From: Acestrorhynchus altus
Taxonomy: Eukaryota; Chordata; Actinopteri; Characiformes; Acestrorhynchidae
NCBI GenBank assembly: GCA_034509495.1
Contig: CM067503.1
Location: 12,826,038 to 12,890,037, forward strand
DNA length: 64,000 nucleotides
Direction: 5' to 3'
Shown: in pieces, positions 1 through 12,300 of the stretch
Layout: each line of letters starts with the position of its first letter
Numbering within the stretch: position 1 is the stretch's first letter
Notes under the pieces: generated by a model
Seen by the model: only the letters and a program-made list of their open reading frames with translations
Told to the model about the DNA's origin: nothing
The model's database searches: none
Position numbers and translations under genes: made by a program

Positions 1-490
1 TCAGCATTCAACGCCTCCTTCCCCTGAGGCTCGACATGAAGCTCCAGGATCTGGGTCTGAAGCGCTCTCTGAGCAACTGGATCCTGACTGGAGGATGGGC
101 AGAAACACATCCTCCTCACTGACCCTCAACACCAGAGCCACTCACAACACACTCTTGCACTCCCTGTACACCCATGACTGCACAGCTGACTCCAACATCA
201 TCATTAAAAGTGCTCATAACACAACAATCATAGGCCTGATCTCCAATGACAAAGAGGCGTCCTACAGAGAGGAGGTACCTCTCTCTAAATGTCTCTAAAT
301 GTCTCAGGGGAGCTGATAGTGGACTTCAGGAAACAGGAGTGCGCACTCTCCTGTCTCTATCAGTGGGACCACTGTGAAGAGGGTCAGCATCATCAAGGCC
401 CTTGATGTTTACATCTCTGAGGAGCGTATATGGTCAGAAAACACCACACGGGTGGTGAAGAAGGCACAACCAGACTGTTTTGAGACCACT
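1..490 (+). pseudogene. Decayed non-LTR retrotransposon (L2/CR1-like) reverse transcriptase fragment
   Basis: Broken + strand translation gives LYTHDCTADSN, a TTIIGLISND block and EASYREEV. These parallel the better preserved element at 38.0-39.4 kb (HDCTAKHSSN, TTVVGLISKN, ESAYREEV). Later pieces read LIVDFRKQ-like and VVKKAQ-like. Stops and frame changes show it is inactive. The element may extend left of the window. Confidence 0.7.
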
Positions 491-1694
491 TCTGTTCACA
501 CTTAGGTCTTGCATATAGTATTAAGTATTATTATTGAAGATGGCGATATTGTGATGCCATTTTAAACACATTGCCCTGCACTGATACTGCTAATATGCAA
601 TTCAGAGAGTTGAGTACTCTCCCTCTCTTACTCTTGCGAACAAAGAAACACTTGTGTCAGCAATTCCACACCTCCACTCCTGTGCGATTGTCACCTGCAC
701 ATAGACGTGCAGCGACTAAGACAAAAGAAAAGCTAAACAAGACAAAGAAAGTGGGTCATAGACAAAGGCTATTCAGCAGTGTGATGTATGATGTCTTCAT
801 TGGCAGACAAAGGAGATTTAGAAAGCAGATAGCAGACAGAGGATGTGTTAATCACAGACTCTCAGATGTTGTTATTTCTCTTCAGAAAGATGTCAATAGC
901 TGCATATTTTGCAGTGAAAATTCAAATCAGCTCCACTAGAGCGAGCAAGGAGAATAAGTAATACTCATTCACACCCCAGAGCAAGACCTCACAGACCCCC
1001 GACTGGGAAGGGGGGAAGTGTTTCATCAGCATTTCAGTGTTTGAAAAGCAGGGTGCAGCAGGTGCAGGGGGAGGTTGTGTGTGGCACCTTGGGGGGGTGT
1101 GTGAGAGGCCGGGGTGGAGTTGGTAGGAGGGTCGATTCACTCTCCCAGATTACCACATGCTTCAATCAAACATACACCACCCCCCATCACCCCGCCTTCA
1201 CCCACCTCAACTGTACTCTCAAATCCAGCAGTGGAGTGCTGCTCACATGACGGATACACTGCCTGTCAGATGTTTGGGGACATATTGGGGTCTCTTCTTT
1301 TGAATTTCTCAGGTCAAGGGGTATTAGTGTCCAATTTGCTGCTCTACTCAATTGTACTTGAGCAATGTGATCCATTACAGAATATGCTAACCCGCGTTCA
1401 CTTTTTTGACTTCTGTCAGTGTCAAACAATAAGAAACACATGGCAGAACACTCATACAGTATGCATCCCACTATATTGCCCTCAACTGAAGGTGGAATTT
1501 TGTGAATAGTTACACCCAAGAGAATTTCCCGACTGTGTGGGAGAAATAATTAAAATAAAATTAGACTGTGCTTTTGTTAGACTGGTGCCTTGTCAGTTGG
1601 GTATTTCAGCCTTGTGCCCAATGATTCTGTGACCCTGACCAAGAAGAACAGAAAAAGAGAGTCTGAACTCTCAGCAAAAACGTCCACAGTGATA
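491..1694. other. No recognised gene; G-rich patch at about 1064-1133
   Basis: I see open frames up to 131 codons but none with a family motif, codon bias or splice context that I trust. A stretch near 1064-1133 is G-rich on the + strand, followed by a C-rich patch near 1180-1205. Confidence 0.5.
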
Positions 1695-1920
1695 TTTTTA
1701 CCTTAAACTAATCTTAATTTACCCCTAACCTAATCTTAATCTATGACATAATCTACACCTAAACCTATACCATAATCTACACCTAAACCTAATTTAACTT
1801 AAGCTTAACTTACACTTCAGTCTACACCTAAACCTAACCTTAACCTAACCCAACCTTTTGTGCGCCTTAAAATACATCTAACCTAACACAAACCTAACCT
1901 CAACCCTTATTCCAAAACTA
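1695..1920. repeat. Degenerate telomere-like CCTAA/CTTAA tandem repeat
   Basis: About 225 bases consist mostly of imperfect units such as ACCTAA, CCTTAA, ACACCTAAACCT and TAACCTAACC. Many units match the vertebrate telomere CCCTAA with one base lost or changed. No perfect run is longer than about two units, so this is an old decayed array or an AT-rich minisatellite, not a functional telomere. Confidence 0.6.
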
Positions 1921-1995
1921 ATCATGCTGGAATTTATTCATATGAATTATTTTTTATTATTATAGTTTGGAGGACAAATGCTCATGGAGTAGCCT

Positions 1996-2145
1996 CACTT
2001 TGTATGATAAGCAGGTTTTGTCTTTTCTGTGCCTTGTAATGTTTACCTTGAGTGTTAAGGGCAAAATAATAATTGGTAAATAAAAAGGTAGTAGATGTTG
2101 GGACAACATTTGTGACAATTTAATGAATTTTAGGGCAGAATTGTA
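1996..2145. repeat. Dispersed repeat, copy 1 (pair with 3761-3912)
   Basis: Shared with 3761-3912 in the same orientation. Both contain TATGATAAGCAGGTTTTG, then CTTGTAATGTTTA, GAGTGTTAAGGGCA, AATAATAA and ACAACATTTG at matching spacings. The family is not recognised. Confidence 0.75.
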
Positions 2146-3760
2146 AGTAGTAGGTAAGAACTAGGTGCCCCCAAACTTTCAACAAGCCATGTATGAGAGT
2201 AAGGGAAGGGAGGGCAGTTGACAGGTGTGGTCTCTATGGAGAGGCCTCCGCCCATCCCTTCATTAAAGGCAATCAAGGGGAACACACACGTACCCCCCAA
2301 GACCCCCAGCAGACGGGTCCCCTGGTCATTCTGAAAGAGACAACCCAAGACCCCAGCTGTGCAGGGAGAAGCAACAGGCAGATTAGGGGCAGATGAATGG
2401 GAGATTTGCCCAGCCCAGCAGTCTCCTCATTATGTAATAGACCCCCAGGCTGGGTGAGAGTGCTCCAGCCTGAGGCTCTAACACTAAGCCTAGCCTGTCA
2501 AGGCACAGCTGAGACACTTACTGATCAGCTGTGTCAACAGAGCGCATGGAAGAAGTCAATATCCAGACCAAATATAAATAAACCTCACTCCGCAAACCGC
2601 ATGGTTATGCTGCTGGACCTCAGAGTCGTCAGTTATTACTGGATGGAATTCAAGCAGTAGACATACATTTACAGTGCCAATCAAAAGTCTATAAGCCGCA
2701 TCATATTTTTTAGAATAGTTTAATCTGTTCATGTAATATGGAAACACTTTACCGTGTACGTCATTTCACCTACATTATCCAACTGATCCAGCCAAACCAT
2801 AGCAAACTAGGAAACTTTACCCTAAGGTCTCATTTTAGGTTATATACAGGTCATGTACAAACCAGAGAACTCTGATGTTGCTCCTGGAAAGTCTTCATCC
2901 AGCACACCTGAATTATTGCATTAACATAATATATGATTTCCTTGCATAACATATATTAGGTGGACTTAATCTGTCAAATAAATATTAGAGAATATTAGAC
3001 AAAGTCCCACAAGCACTTGCAAGTATAAGTTTTACAAACATATGCACTTAATTCTTAGATGACTTCAACCTGTGCTGCAAAATATGAAACTAAACAAAAT
3101 ACAGCAAAATACACAGCTAAACAAAATACTAAACACTGACCTAGAGAAGGGAAGAGATGCTAATATATGTCCTAGTGTAGTACTTTTAGTTGCCCACTTT
3201 AATATACAAATAATTATCAGGATTATTTCATGTTTCAGGCTGTATACTTGGGCATTATTGCTGGCTTCTCTGAGAATGAATAAATAATCTAAAATATAAT
3301 CTTCTAAGACAAAACAATAAGTGTTTCTGTAGCCAACATTTTCATAATATAGGGAGTGTGATTTAAATAAGACCTATTGATTTACACTCCTAGTAGTTTT
3401 GTGTATTCACTCTGTTAATATTATAAGAAAACCTTATATTTCCATAGCAGTAACCTTTTTACCAGAAGGAAGAAACATTTTATAACCTCTGTTTACAAGC
3501 CATCTAGTGGCCATTCTTCCAGTTGAGCAGATATCAGCTGGTTAGAGTTTTTATTTATTTTTTGCTGGTTTGAATCTGATGCCTGAAGAGTTACCAGATG
3601 TAGAATTAGTGCTTTCTGTGTGATACCATGATTTTATTACTGTGTAAGAGATGTATGAAGCTTCCACATTTTTTTTTTTGTTTTGCCAAAATCTATGATT
3701 TATTGATATGATTTTTTTGTATATTATATTTTGAGGGCGTGTGTTCATCAAGTAGATTTA
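2146..3760. other. No gene; GC-richer island 2180-2530 and possible Tc1 terminus near 2670
   Basis: The 2180-2530 part is clearly more GC-rich than its flanks and could be a conserved non-coding element. Near 2670-2695 there is ACAGTGCCAATCAAAAGTCT, which resembles the outer end of fish Tc1 elements, with no matching end nearby. The rest is AT-rich with no recognised content. Confidence 0.4.
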
Positions 3761-3912
3761 TTTATATGATAAGCAGGTTTTGCCTGTTTCTGTAGCTTGT
3801 AATGTTTATCTCGAGTGTTAAGGGCAGAATAATAAATGTTAAATAAAAATGATAGGTGCTGCGACAACATTTGAGACATGTTAAAACATTTTAGAGTAGA
3901 ATTTTAAGTTAC
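3761..3912. repeat. Dispersed repeat, copy 2 (pair with 1996-2145)
   Basis: Second copy of the unit described at 1996-2145, with small indels and an estimated three quarters of positions matching by eye. The copies lie about 1.77 kb apart. They could be two insertions of an unnamed mobile element or an old local duplication. Confidence 0.75.
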
Positions 3913-6274
3913 TGCTGAATTTAACACATTGGAAAAAATAATGTGTATAATTTTCTTAAAATTTTTTGCAGTTTTTTTTTAACTATAGTTGAACAAAAAC
4001 AGTCATTGAGGATTTAAATGTGCAGAAGTTTTTCTTCAGGATTAATTAATGTATTGAAGAACTTATTAATAGATTTATCAAGTCTATTAAAGTCTTATTA
4101 AGACTTATCAAGTCTATTAGCTCAGAATAACTGACTGACTACAATAATCAGTTTTCAGTGTTTAGTGTCACAGCTCACTGTCAGTGAGCTGAAAGAAAGA
4201 GGTTGAAAGTAATGAAACAAGGTCTTGTCAAAGGCATCTTGGACTGAAGTTTGACCTGGAGTTCGGTGGATATTTAGAAGCTCTGTACTTACACACTTCT
4301 GACATGTATTTCAGTGTCAAAAATGCAAACATGACTAGAAAACTAAGGAATCATTGGTTTTTTTCTGGATTCAGAGCAATAACTTAATAAAGAAGGGGGG
4401 GTGAGTTATGAGGTTTTGATACGAGATCTTCAAACCTGTACCAAACTACAGAAAATCCTGGTGGTTCTGCTTGAAGCTGCTTGCGAGAACATCAGAAGTG
4501 TTTAAGGCTGCACTGTGGCAAAGAAGGTCTAACTTCAAGAATGTAAATTAGAAGGAGTAGAAGGACATTTGACACTTACTGGTCACTGCAGTTTCATATG
4601 GTATCTATAGTTTATACTTTCAGTCTGCTTTTGACTGCTACTGACATGATGAATTCTTCATTCCACTGTTCCCCAGCTCTAACCACAAGCAGCAAACCTC
4701 TGATCTTTGAGACATGCCGCGGACGGCAGGTCTCATTTCATGATCAGCTGTGCGACGGTATTAATATTCAACAGTAATGTCCACTGTGCGTGGAGCAGTA
4801 TTGAGCCACACTCCTGTGGGAGTAGTTTTACAGCCCTTCTTTCCTCCAGCTGGTCCGTAACAGAAGGCTGAGGCTCAGTGCTGCTCTGCAGAAGTTCAGC
4901 TGCTGTCCTCCAAATGGGCCCTTCTTCTCTTCGCTCAGACCATCCAGGCTCAGAGCACCCTTATTTCACCATGTAATTATTATGCTCGGTCAGGCTCTCT
5001 AATCACATCTTTGCCAGTGAGCTCCATCAGAGATATGACATGAAAAGAAAGAAAGAGAAGTAGACCATCTTAAGAAGGATTAAACGAATAATTAACACTA
5101 TTATCAGTTTGAAGTCCTACACACTTCCTCCCCTGTGCGTTCACATATTCATTCTGGTAGGTACTAGTTATTTCATGACCTTTTGTGTGCGGTAGGAATT
5201 CTCTGCAAGGGAAAGGTCTGCGGTGAGGGATTTCAGTGTAGCCGTGGTTGTAATAACTGTATCAGGAGAGAAGGAAGGTTAAGCTGTGAATGAAAGGAAG
5301 ACATAAAACTTAAAGACTGGGTTTCAGTTTAGGTTCTCTGTAGCCTTTGACCTCTAGTTGCATTCGTGGTGTACATTTAATGTGCATTACATATGATTTA
5401 GTGTAAAAAAAAAAAATAAATAACAAATAAATATAAAAATAACACATTTAAAAATAAAACGTATCCCCTATTGCTGACAGAATGTCTATGCTTGTGATAT
5501 AGATTATGGTAGGGACCTGATATAGCTACATATTGTAGCTAATATAACACCCTATCATGCATAAAACATACTAGCTATTCATTTACTAACTTAATTTAAG
5601 GCCATTACAATGAAATTGTTTTTTTTTTGTTTACTTTTGGAAGCAAGCAACATTAACTCACCCAATTACTGCTTCTTCTGGCGCTGCCATAACAACAAAC
5701 CAAGATGACAGACAGACAGGTGTATCCCAGCAGCTGTCACAGTACTCATGAATTTTAAGCCCCTTAGTAGGTAAACATTCCATGTTAGCAATATTTATCT
5801 TTCCTACTATAAAAGTGGCCTGCTCAAAAGCATCATTGGCCAGTTGTGTTGCTTTTGACCATTTGTATGAAAAAACAACAATATTCCTAAACTTTTGTTG
5901 CATCTGATGGTGCAAAACCTATTACAGGACATTCTGAGTGGCCCAGCTGTCAAACCATTGGTGCTGTCATCATATCATTGATGTGTCATTGGCATCATTA
6001 GGTCGATGTCTTCTGTAGCTGGGAATTCCAGAGAGCACAGCTGGCCTTGCTCTCAAGTGTCAGTTAGCATGATCCTAGTATAGTGTAGTCCTAGTCCTAG
6101 GAATTAGAAATGCTTTCATCTTTTTTTTTTGTCATTTGACAAATGAAACTATTAATTGAATTATACACTGCATTTAATGGGTTAGTAAATATGTAGGGTT
6201 TGTACAATAGATGGATTGGTGATAATCATTTTAAAAGACAGAAAATCTAAATCCTTTGTGTTTTCTTGCTTTAG
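3913..6274. other. Upstream intron or flank; no exon found
   Basis: Probably the 5' intron of the EphA gene. I looked for the transmembrane exon and found no hydrophobic run of about 20 residues bounded by splice sites. The 4650-4930 part is GC-richer and unique-looking. T-rich and A-rich runs occur near 5405-5460, 5619 and 6121. Confidence 0.45.
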
Positions 6275-6342
6275 GCATTGTGGCTACATCAAAGCAAAGC
6301 AGGACCCAGAGGAGGAGAAGATGCAGTTCCAGCATGGGCGAG
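6275..6342 (+). CDS. EphA exon: start of juxtamembrane segment
   Basis: A 68-nt exon follows a pyrimidine-rich TTTAG acceptor and ends before GTGAGA. It begins with the third base of a codon and ends in phase 1. It encodes HCGYIKAKQDPEEEKMQFQH plus GR, the residues just inside the membrane. The human paralogues I remember have Ser after CGY where this has Ile. The preceding exon should carry the transmembrane helix and is not found in the 6.2 kb upstream. Confidence 0.9.
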
Positions 6343-9300
6343 GTGAGAGAACAAGCCAATAAGCCAGAATGTTACATTCTGAATCCAAAAACATTAAGAC
6401 CAGAATGGAAATTGTGTGAAATTCATTGGATAGAATAACCTCTGGTTTACCCATCAGCATCGAACTGTGGAATGTACTGCTCATAAGAGACAACCTTGAT
6501 CATCATCTCTCAACTCAAGTCCTTAGAGCATAAAAAAAACAAGTCCATAGAACATTTTTGAGTTATTTGTGGCTAGTTAGAACAGACACTCTGCAATCAG
6601 ACACTTGGGCTTACACTTTTGAAAGCAGGCAGAACATGTTGCTTTTGCAAGCTGTGCCATTTGTCAGTAAGTGAAGCACTGTGTGCCGAGGCTCCCTCTG
6701 TTGCATCCACTGATAAATGATGGCACAGATCACTTCAGTTCCCTAATGTGTGTTTTCTCTAATGACACTTTTCCTGCCTGCAAAAGACAATGCTTAATGA
6801 AGTTGTAAATGTGGCGCGCCCCTCCTTTAGGGAAATGGATGGTGTTACTAATGAATGAGCAAAACCGACCGCAGCAGCCCAGCCATTATCCTCACTCACT
6901 CCTGCTGTCTTTTCTCCTGTCTTACAGTCCAGCTTCCTGGCAGCAGGACATACATCCATCCTCACACATACGAGGACCCCAACCAGGCAGTGAGGGATTT
7001 TGCCAAGGAGATCGAAGTCTCCAACATCCGGATAGAGAGAGTGATCGGCGCTGGTGAGTTTGGACTATCAAGAACTGCAGTTTGACAGCTGGAAAGCAAG
7101 AAAGCAAGAAAGCAATTTGTTACATTTCAAGACACTTCCAAGGAAAGGTGGTTGGTAACACCACCAGTGAGCCACCACACCATGTGGGAGACTGGGGTTC
7201 CATTCCCAGTCTGGGCAACTGTGCTCTGCTACACAAATAAGAGTCATTGGCCAAGACTCCTAACACTACTCTGATCCACATCTGTAGTATGTAAGGTGCT
7301 CTGGATAAGACCTCTGATCCACATCTGTAGTATGTAAGGTGCTCTGGATAAGAGCATCAGCTAAATGCCTTAAATCAAAGACATCTCGCTATATAAGTTT
7401 CTAATGAAGCTTTATATCTTACTTTTTGATCACTTTGATTTCTTGACAATTATGTTTTTCTTGAAAACCTTTACAAACTCATGACAGATCATTATTTTAT
7501 CAGTAAGCATCTTAAGGCTACATGAAAACAATGAAAAATTCAGAGCCGCTTTACACATTTAATAAAGTGTCTTTAATAACTGTAAATATACATTAACAGT
7601 CCATGTATTAACAGTGTAACTACTGCCGATGTTGCTCTTACAGATGCACTACAGTAGAAACAGTTTGACTCGTGCATTTCAACAATAATTAACAGCTGAT
7701 GAAAATACAATTACCATCAGTGAACATACAGTTACAAATGTATAACCACATAATAAACAATACATTGCCATGAGTCAACATTAGAGTGGTCCTCCTGTAA
7801 TCCATATGTAACAGTAAAGTCATTAACAATATATACATTTTTATGACTCAAACTGTTAATGTGTAACTACACAATAATTTGAGACGTGTGAGAATGAGAC
7901 TGAAAATGATGTTGATATAATTTAGTTTTAGGGGAGAGAAATTTGGATTCACTTGCAGGTTTACGAAGGCCTAAAGTAAATAAATCCATACCAGGACCAA
8001 AGCTAATGAATAATCTGGTAGTTCTAGATTAACAGTAGAAATATTTAATCAGGTAATGTAGCTTCAAAGTTTTTGACCTACAGTGTAGAGTGCAGCAGAT
8101 AGAGTTGTAGGTATATGTACTGACTGATAAGCTTAGACTCTTGTTTTCTTGCTCTAGGTGAGTTTGGGGAGGTGTGCAGTGGGCGGTTGCGTCTACCAAG
8201 TAAGAGGGAGATCCATGTGGCCATTAAAAGTCTGAAAGCAGGGTACACAGAGCAACAGAGACGGGATTTCCTCAGCGAGGCCAGCATTATGGGCCAGTTC
8301 GACCATCCCAACATCATCAGACTGGAGGGAGTCGTGACCAGATGTGAGTTTCAGTTTCGCACATGCTATTATAGAATGAACACATTATTTAGCATGAACG
8401 TCTAATGCAGATGTGAGTTCAGATACGGAGAGGTGGAATATTTTAAGACCTATCCATGTCACATCCTTTGATTTTGTTGCTGTGTGCCTGCATTAATCTA
8501 CAGTGACACTTTGAATTTCATGTTCATTTTAATTCATATTAATTAAAGTTAATTAATCTAAACGTGATGATATATATACACTATATGGACAAAAGTTTTG
8601 GGGCACCTGCTCATTCATTGTTTCTCCTGAAAGGTGTATTAAAAAGACTTTATCCAACTTTTGTTGGAGTAACTAAGCGTTCAGCAACAAAAGCATTAGT
8701 CCAACTATACAACACATCCCAAATGTTTAGAGCACCATCATTCAGACAACACGGTTACACTACTCCACAGCTTAATGCTAAGGGGCTCTCTATCCCATGC
8801 ATAGCATTAAGCGTGAATCAAATACGTTCATTTTTTAAACTGAATCAGGACGTCCCTACCATTTAATACCAATATGAGCTATTTTGGGCTGGGCTTTACT
8901 GTACTCTGCAACAATGATTAAATTGTAAGTAACCCTTGTCTGCCAAGTTCCATAAATGTAAATGTGTATGAAACAGCAGCCTTTCTTACATTACCCCAGT
9001 CTAGACCAAGTGAATTAACAGCATAAAATTTATAGACTTAATGCACTAAAAACGTATTAAATTATTCGCTCAATCAGGCTGAGAACAATTTACGAATAGT
9101 AGGATTTCAGTTTATTATTTCCTTGTTGTTATTTCCTCTCTATAGAGCTTTCTCAGAACATGTGGCAGCACACTCCTGTGCAGACGGAGATACTGATAAA
9201 CAGAACAAAACAGATACAGATAACGATGATGCAGTGACATTATATACACACATAAATGCAAGCACATTTGATCACATGTACATAGACAGATACAAGTAAG

Positions 9301-12300
9301 CAGGTACCTTTGTATGTCACCCCTTCTGGATTGCAGCACAGATGTAGGACGTGTACAGGTGCAGAAGCTTTCCTCTGTTCCTGTATCGTCCTTGGCCTTC
9401 CCTTATCTTTAGGAATAAACAGCATGTGTGGAATATGAATATTTCATGGTTATGAATATGTATTACGTGAGCATTGCTATATCAGTAATACACTGGCCTA
9501 CTTTATGAGAATACGCATGGTGTTGGAGAAGCTTCCTATGAGTAGCCTTATCTCACTAGATCGTCATTGTGGCTGACCCAGTAACCCAAGATAAGATGTC
9601 AGCCTGGTCGTGTTGAAGTACCGAACAACATATAACGTCAGCTAAGGTCGATCTGTAGACAAAGAGACTAAGAGTTGCAGTGTTTCAATCAATTCTTCGG
9701 TGTGCTGTTTCCTGTGTGCCTTGGTTTGCATTATGATGTGACGGATCAGGAATTGGGTGCTAATAAACAGTACAACCAAAGATGCAAATAGTCAGAGTCA
9801 GTTAGTATAATGGCAGTGATAATGATGGAGACCATAATAATGTATCCACTGAACCTTGCCATGCATCTTGCAGTACAGTGAGAGAGGTGTTGCCATGATA
9901 CGTGCTTCAAGGCTCTTGCAGAGCTTGCAGTAAGAGAGATACGTTGCTCAACAACATTTTGAGGTCACTATTTAGCTACTATAATCACTGTCTATTGCTG
10001 CTTTGGGGTTGTGTTGCTTTTACCTTTCCTTCTCACCTCATCTGATTACAACGGCAGGCTCTTTAACAACAAAGCCGTACATATCCATGCCCGGCTGTTT
10101 AAATGTTAGCAGCAAAAACATGTAATTGGATGTGGGTTTTTGGGCAGACAATGAATATTCAATCAGCTGCACATATTAACAAAGCATTAATCTATTCAGC
10201 GTTTTTCTGGCAGTTCCTCTGACTAATGTGACTAATGCAAATCATGGTCTTTTACTTTGCATTCATCCAAACACCGTATGAACGTGGCACCACAAATCAG
10301 ATCCCCGTTCCTCTTTCCACCAGGGGAAGGCTGGCGATGTCATACTTTCTCCATTCCAGTGACCAGTGCTACATTAAACTTCATTAGTAAAAGTGTGGGC
10401 TATCCTCCACCTTTGCCAGACACCTTGAATGTCAGCATAGAGGAGTGATTTGCAGATAATGCACCTGAACCAAGGGCTTATAGAGAGTCACTTATATCAT
10501 TAAGGTACCTAGTATAGCTCTTATTTTTAAGAGTAACCTTAGTGTTAATTTCAGTGATTGTGAAGCTGGCTCATTGTCTGTGTGCCTGCGGATGTGGTCC
10601 AGGGTTCACTCTAGTCATTTTGCTCTCTATTTAAGGTGCAATGCAATATAATTGTTAATTTACATAGGAACATAATTCACTACTTTTGTATAATTCAGTT
10701 ATTTATAGTGTTCTATTTGTAACTAATAGCATTTTTAAGCTATTTACTAGGGATCATATCACAATGATATTAGATTTATATCATTCTGCAGATTCGTCTC
10801 TTAATTGGACTTGAATTTGGCCTACATACCCTAACAGTCCAAACTATGGGAACACTGACTGAATGTTTTATAAATTACATAACTTGGCTACTTCATTTGA
10901 TACTGATATTAAAAACATCCACTAATTTTACAACATGCGCTATATGAACAAACATATTCATTCTGAAATTAAGAGTATTAAAATGAGTTCATCCTGCTTG
11001 TAGTAACACTCTCTACTGTCCAGGGAAGGATTTATGCTAGGTTTAGGAGCACTCCTGTGAGGATTTTAACTGAAGTGCGAGCTGCATACAGGCCCTTCTG
11101 CTTGGAAACCTCAATATGGTGTATATATCCATTACTATTGAAATATATTGTATGAACCAAAACATTCTGTTTATAACCAATGCTGCTGGAATGTCTCAAA
11201 GGTGGAGCAGTGAGTGGACATAATGGTTCAAAACCCCAATAGCACTGCTCTGTCTAGTGCAACACACACTAACTTACCACCACCATGTCCCTGCAGTGCT
11301 GAGAATGACCCACCACCCAAATAATACGTACTCCGTGGTGGTCCTGGGGGGTCCTGACCATTGAAGATCTGGGTGAAAGGAGGATTACAAAGTATGCAGA
11401 GAAACTAATTCTATAATTACTTGATGGACTAGACTCTGTAATTCGTGAACTACAGAGTGCTCTTGTGTGGTCAGTGGGGTTTTTCCTAATGTGTATGACC
11501 TGTAGATACAAGGAGGTGGTTATAATGGTATGGCTATGATTATGAACACTGCCCTTCAGTGAAGTGTTACTGGATTCTTTTTGTTTCCGTGAGACAGGAT
11601 GGCACACAAACCAGTTTTACATACACTTCCAATGACAAATGTATTAGTTTACTAAGGTTTACAATTCACACTTTCACACTTGCTCTGCCCGTTTGAATCA
11701 TCTGAATGTTAAATAATTCAATTATGCATAAGAGTAAATGTGTCAAATCATCTAGGCTTTCAGGGCACAAGCGAGGGTTAAAGTGTGGCATTATTTGCCT
11801 GCGTGTTGATTGGGTGCGATGTGAAAGATAGAATCTTGTGCTGAGTGTCAGAGTAATTTCACAGGTCATGGAGCAGCCTGATGGTGCTGGATAGAAGGGG
11901 ACTAGAGGTCAGTGACCTCAGCACGCTGCGTTATAGAGCCAGCTGCCAATCCAATGCCTCTCTAATGCATAATGACTCCCACCGCCAGGCGGAGATGCAT
12001 TAAAGGAGGACAAGAAGTTTAAAGAAAGAGAAGACGGGTTTGTGTGTGTACCAGCTGACAGCAGGAGAAAGACAGAGTATGCAAGTGTAATTGTGTTGGA
12101 ATATGAAATGCGGCTGTCACATTACACAGGGCTTAAAGAGCCGGTGTATCATTATCGCCTCCGACAGAAAAATTAGACCATGATTGAGCTTATTGTAATG
12201 CAAATGGAGCACCAGCTGAAAGAATAGAGCCAGAATAGACCTTTATCCTTCAGACCATCTTAACAAAAACACTGAGCTGTCATCGTCTCCATTATAAAAC

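Noticed and set aside
571..939. 122-codon open frame
   Set aside because: No family motif, no splice or promoter context, and low-complexity Lys/Arg composition. Chance frame.
4705..4740. Near-palindrome around GCCGCGGACGGC with flanking GAGAC and GTCTC
   Set aside because: Short imperfect arms. One mismatch and no context beyond a GC-rich patch.
5195..5280. Possible transmembrane exon of the EphA gene (VAVVVITV frame bounded by TAG and GTTAAG)
   Set aside because: The hydrophobic run is only about 12 residues, it is followed by an early stop, and no residues match Eph sequences.
9115..9425. Two minus-strand frames of 61 and 74 codons
   Set aside because: Cys-rich frames from CA-rich sequence in an EphA intron, without motif.
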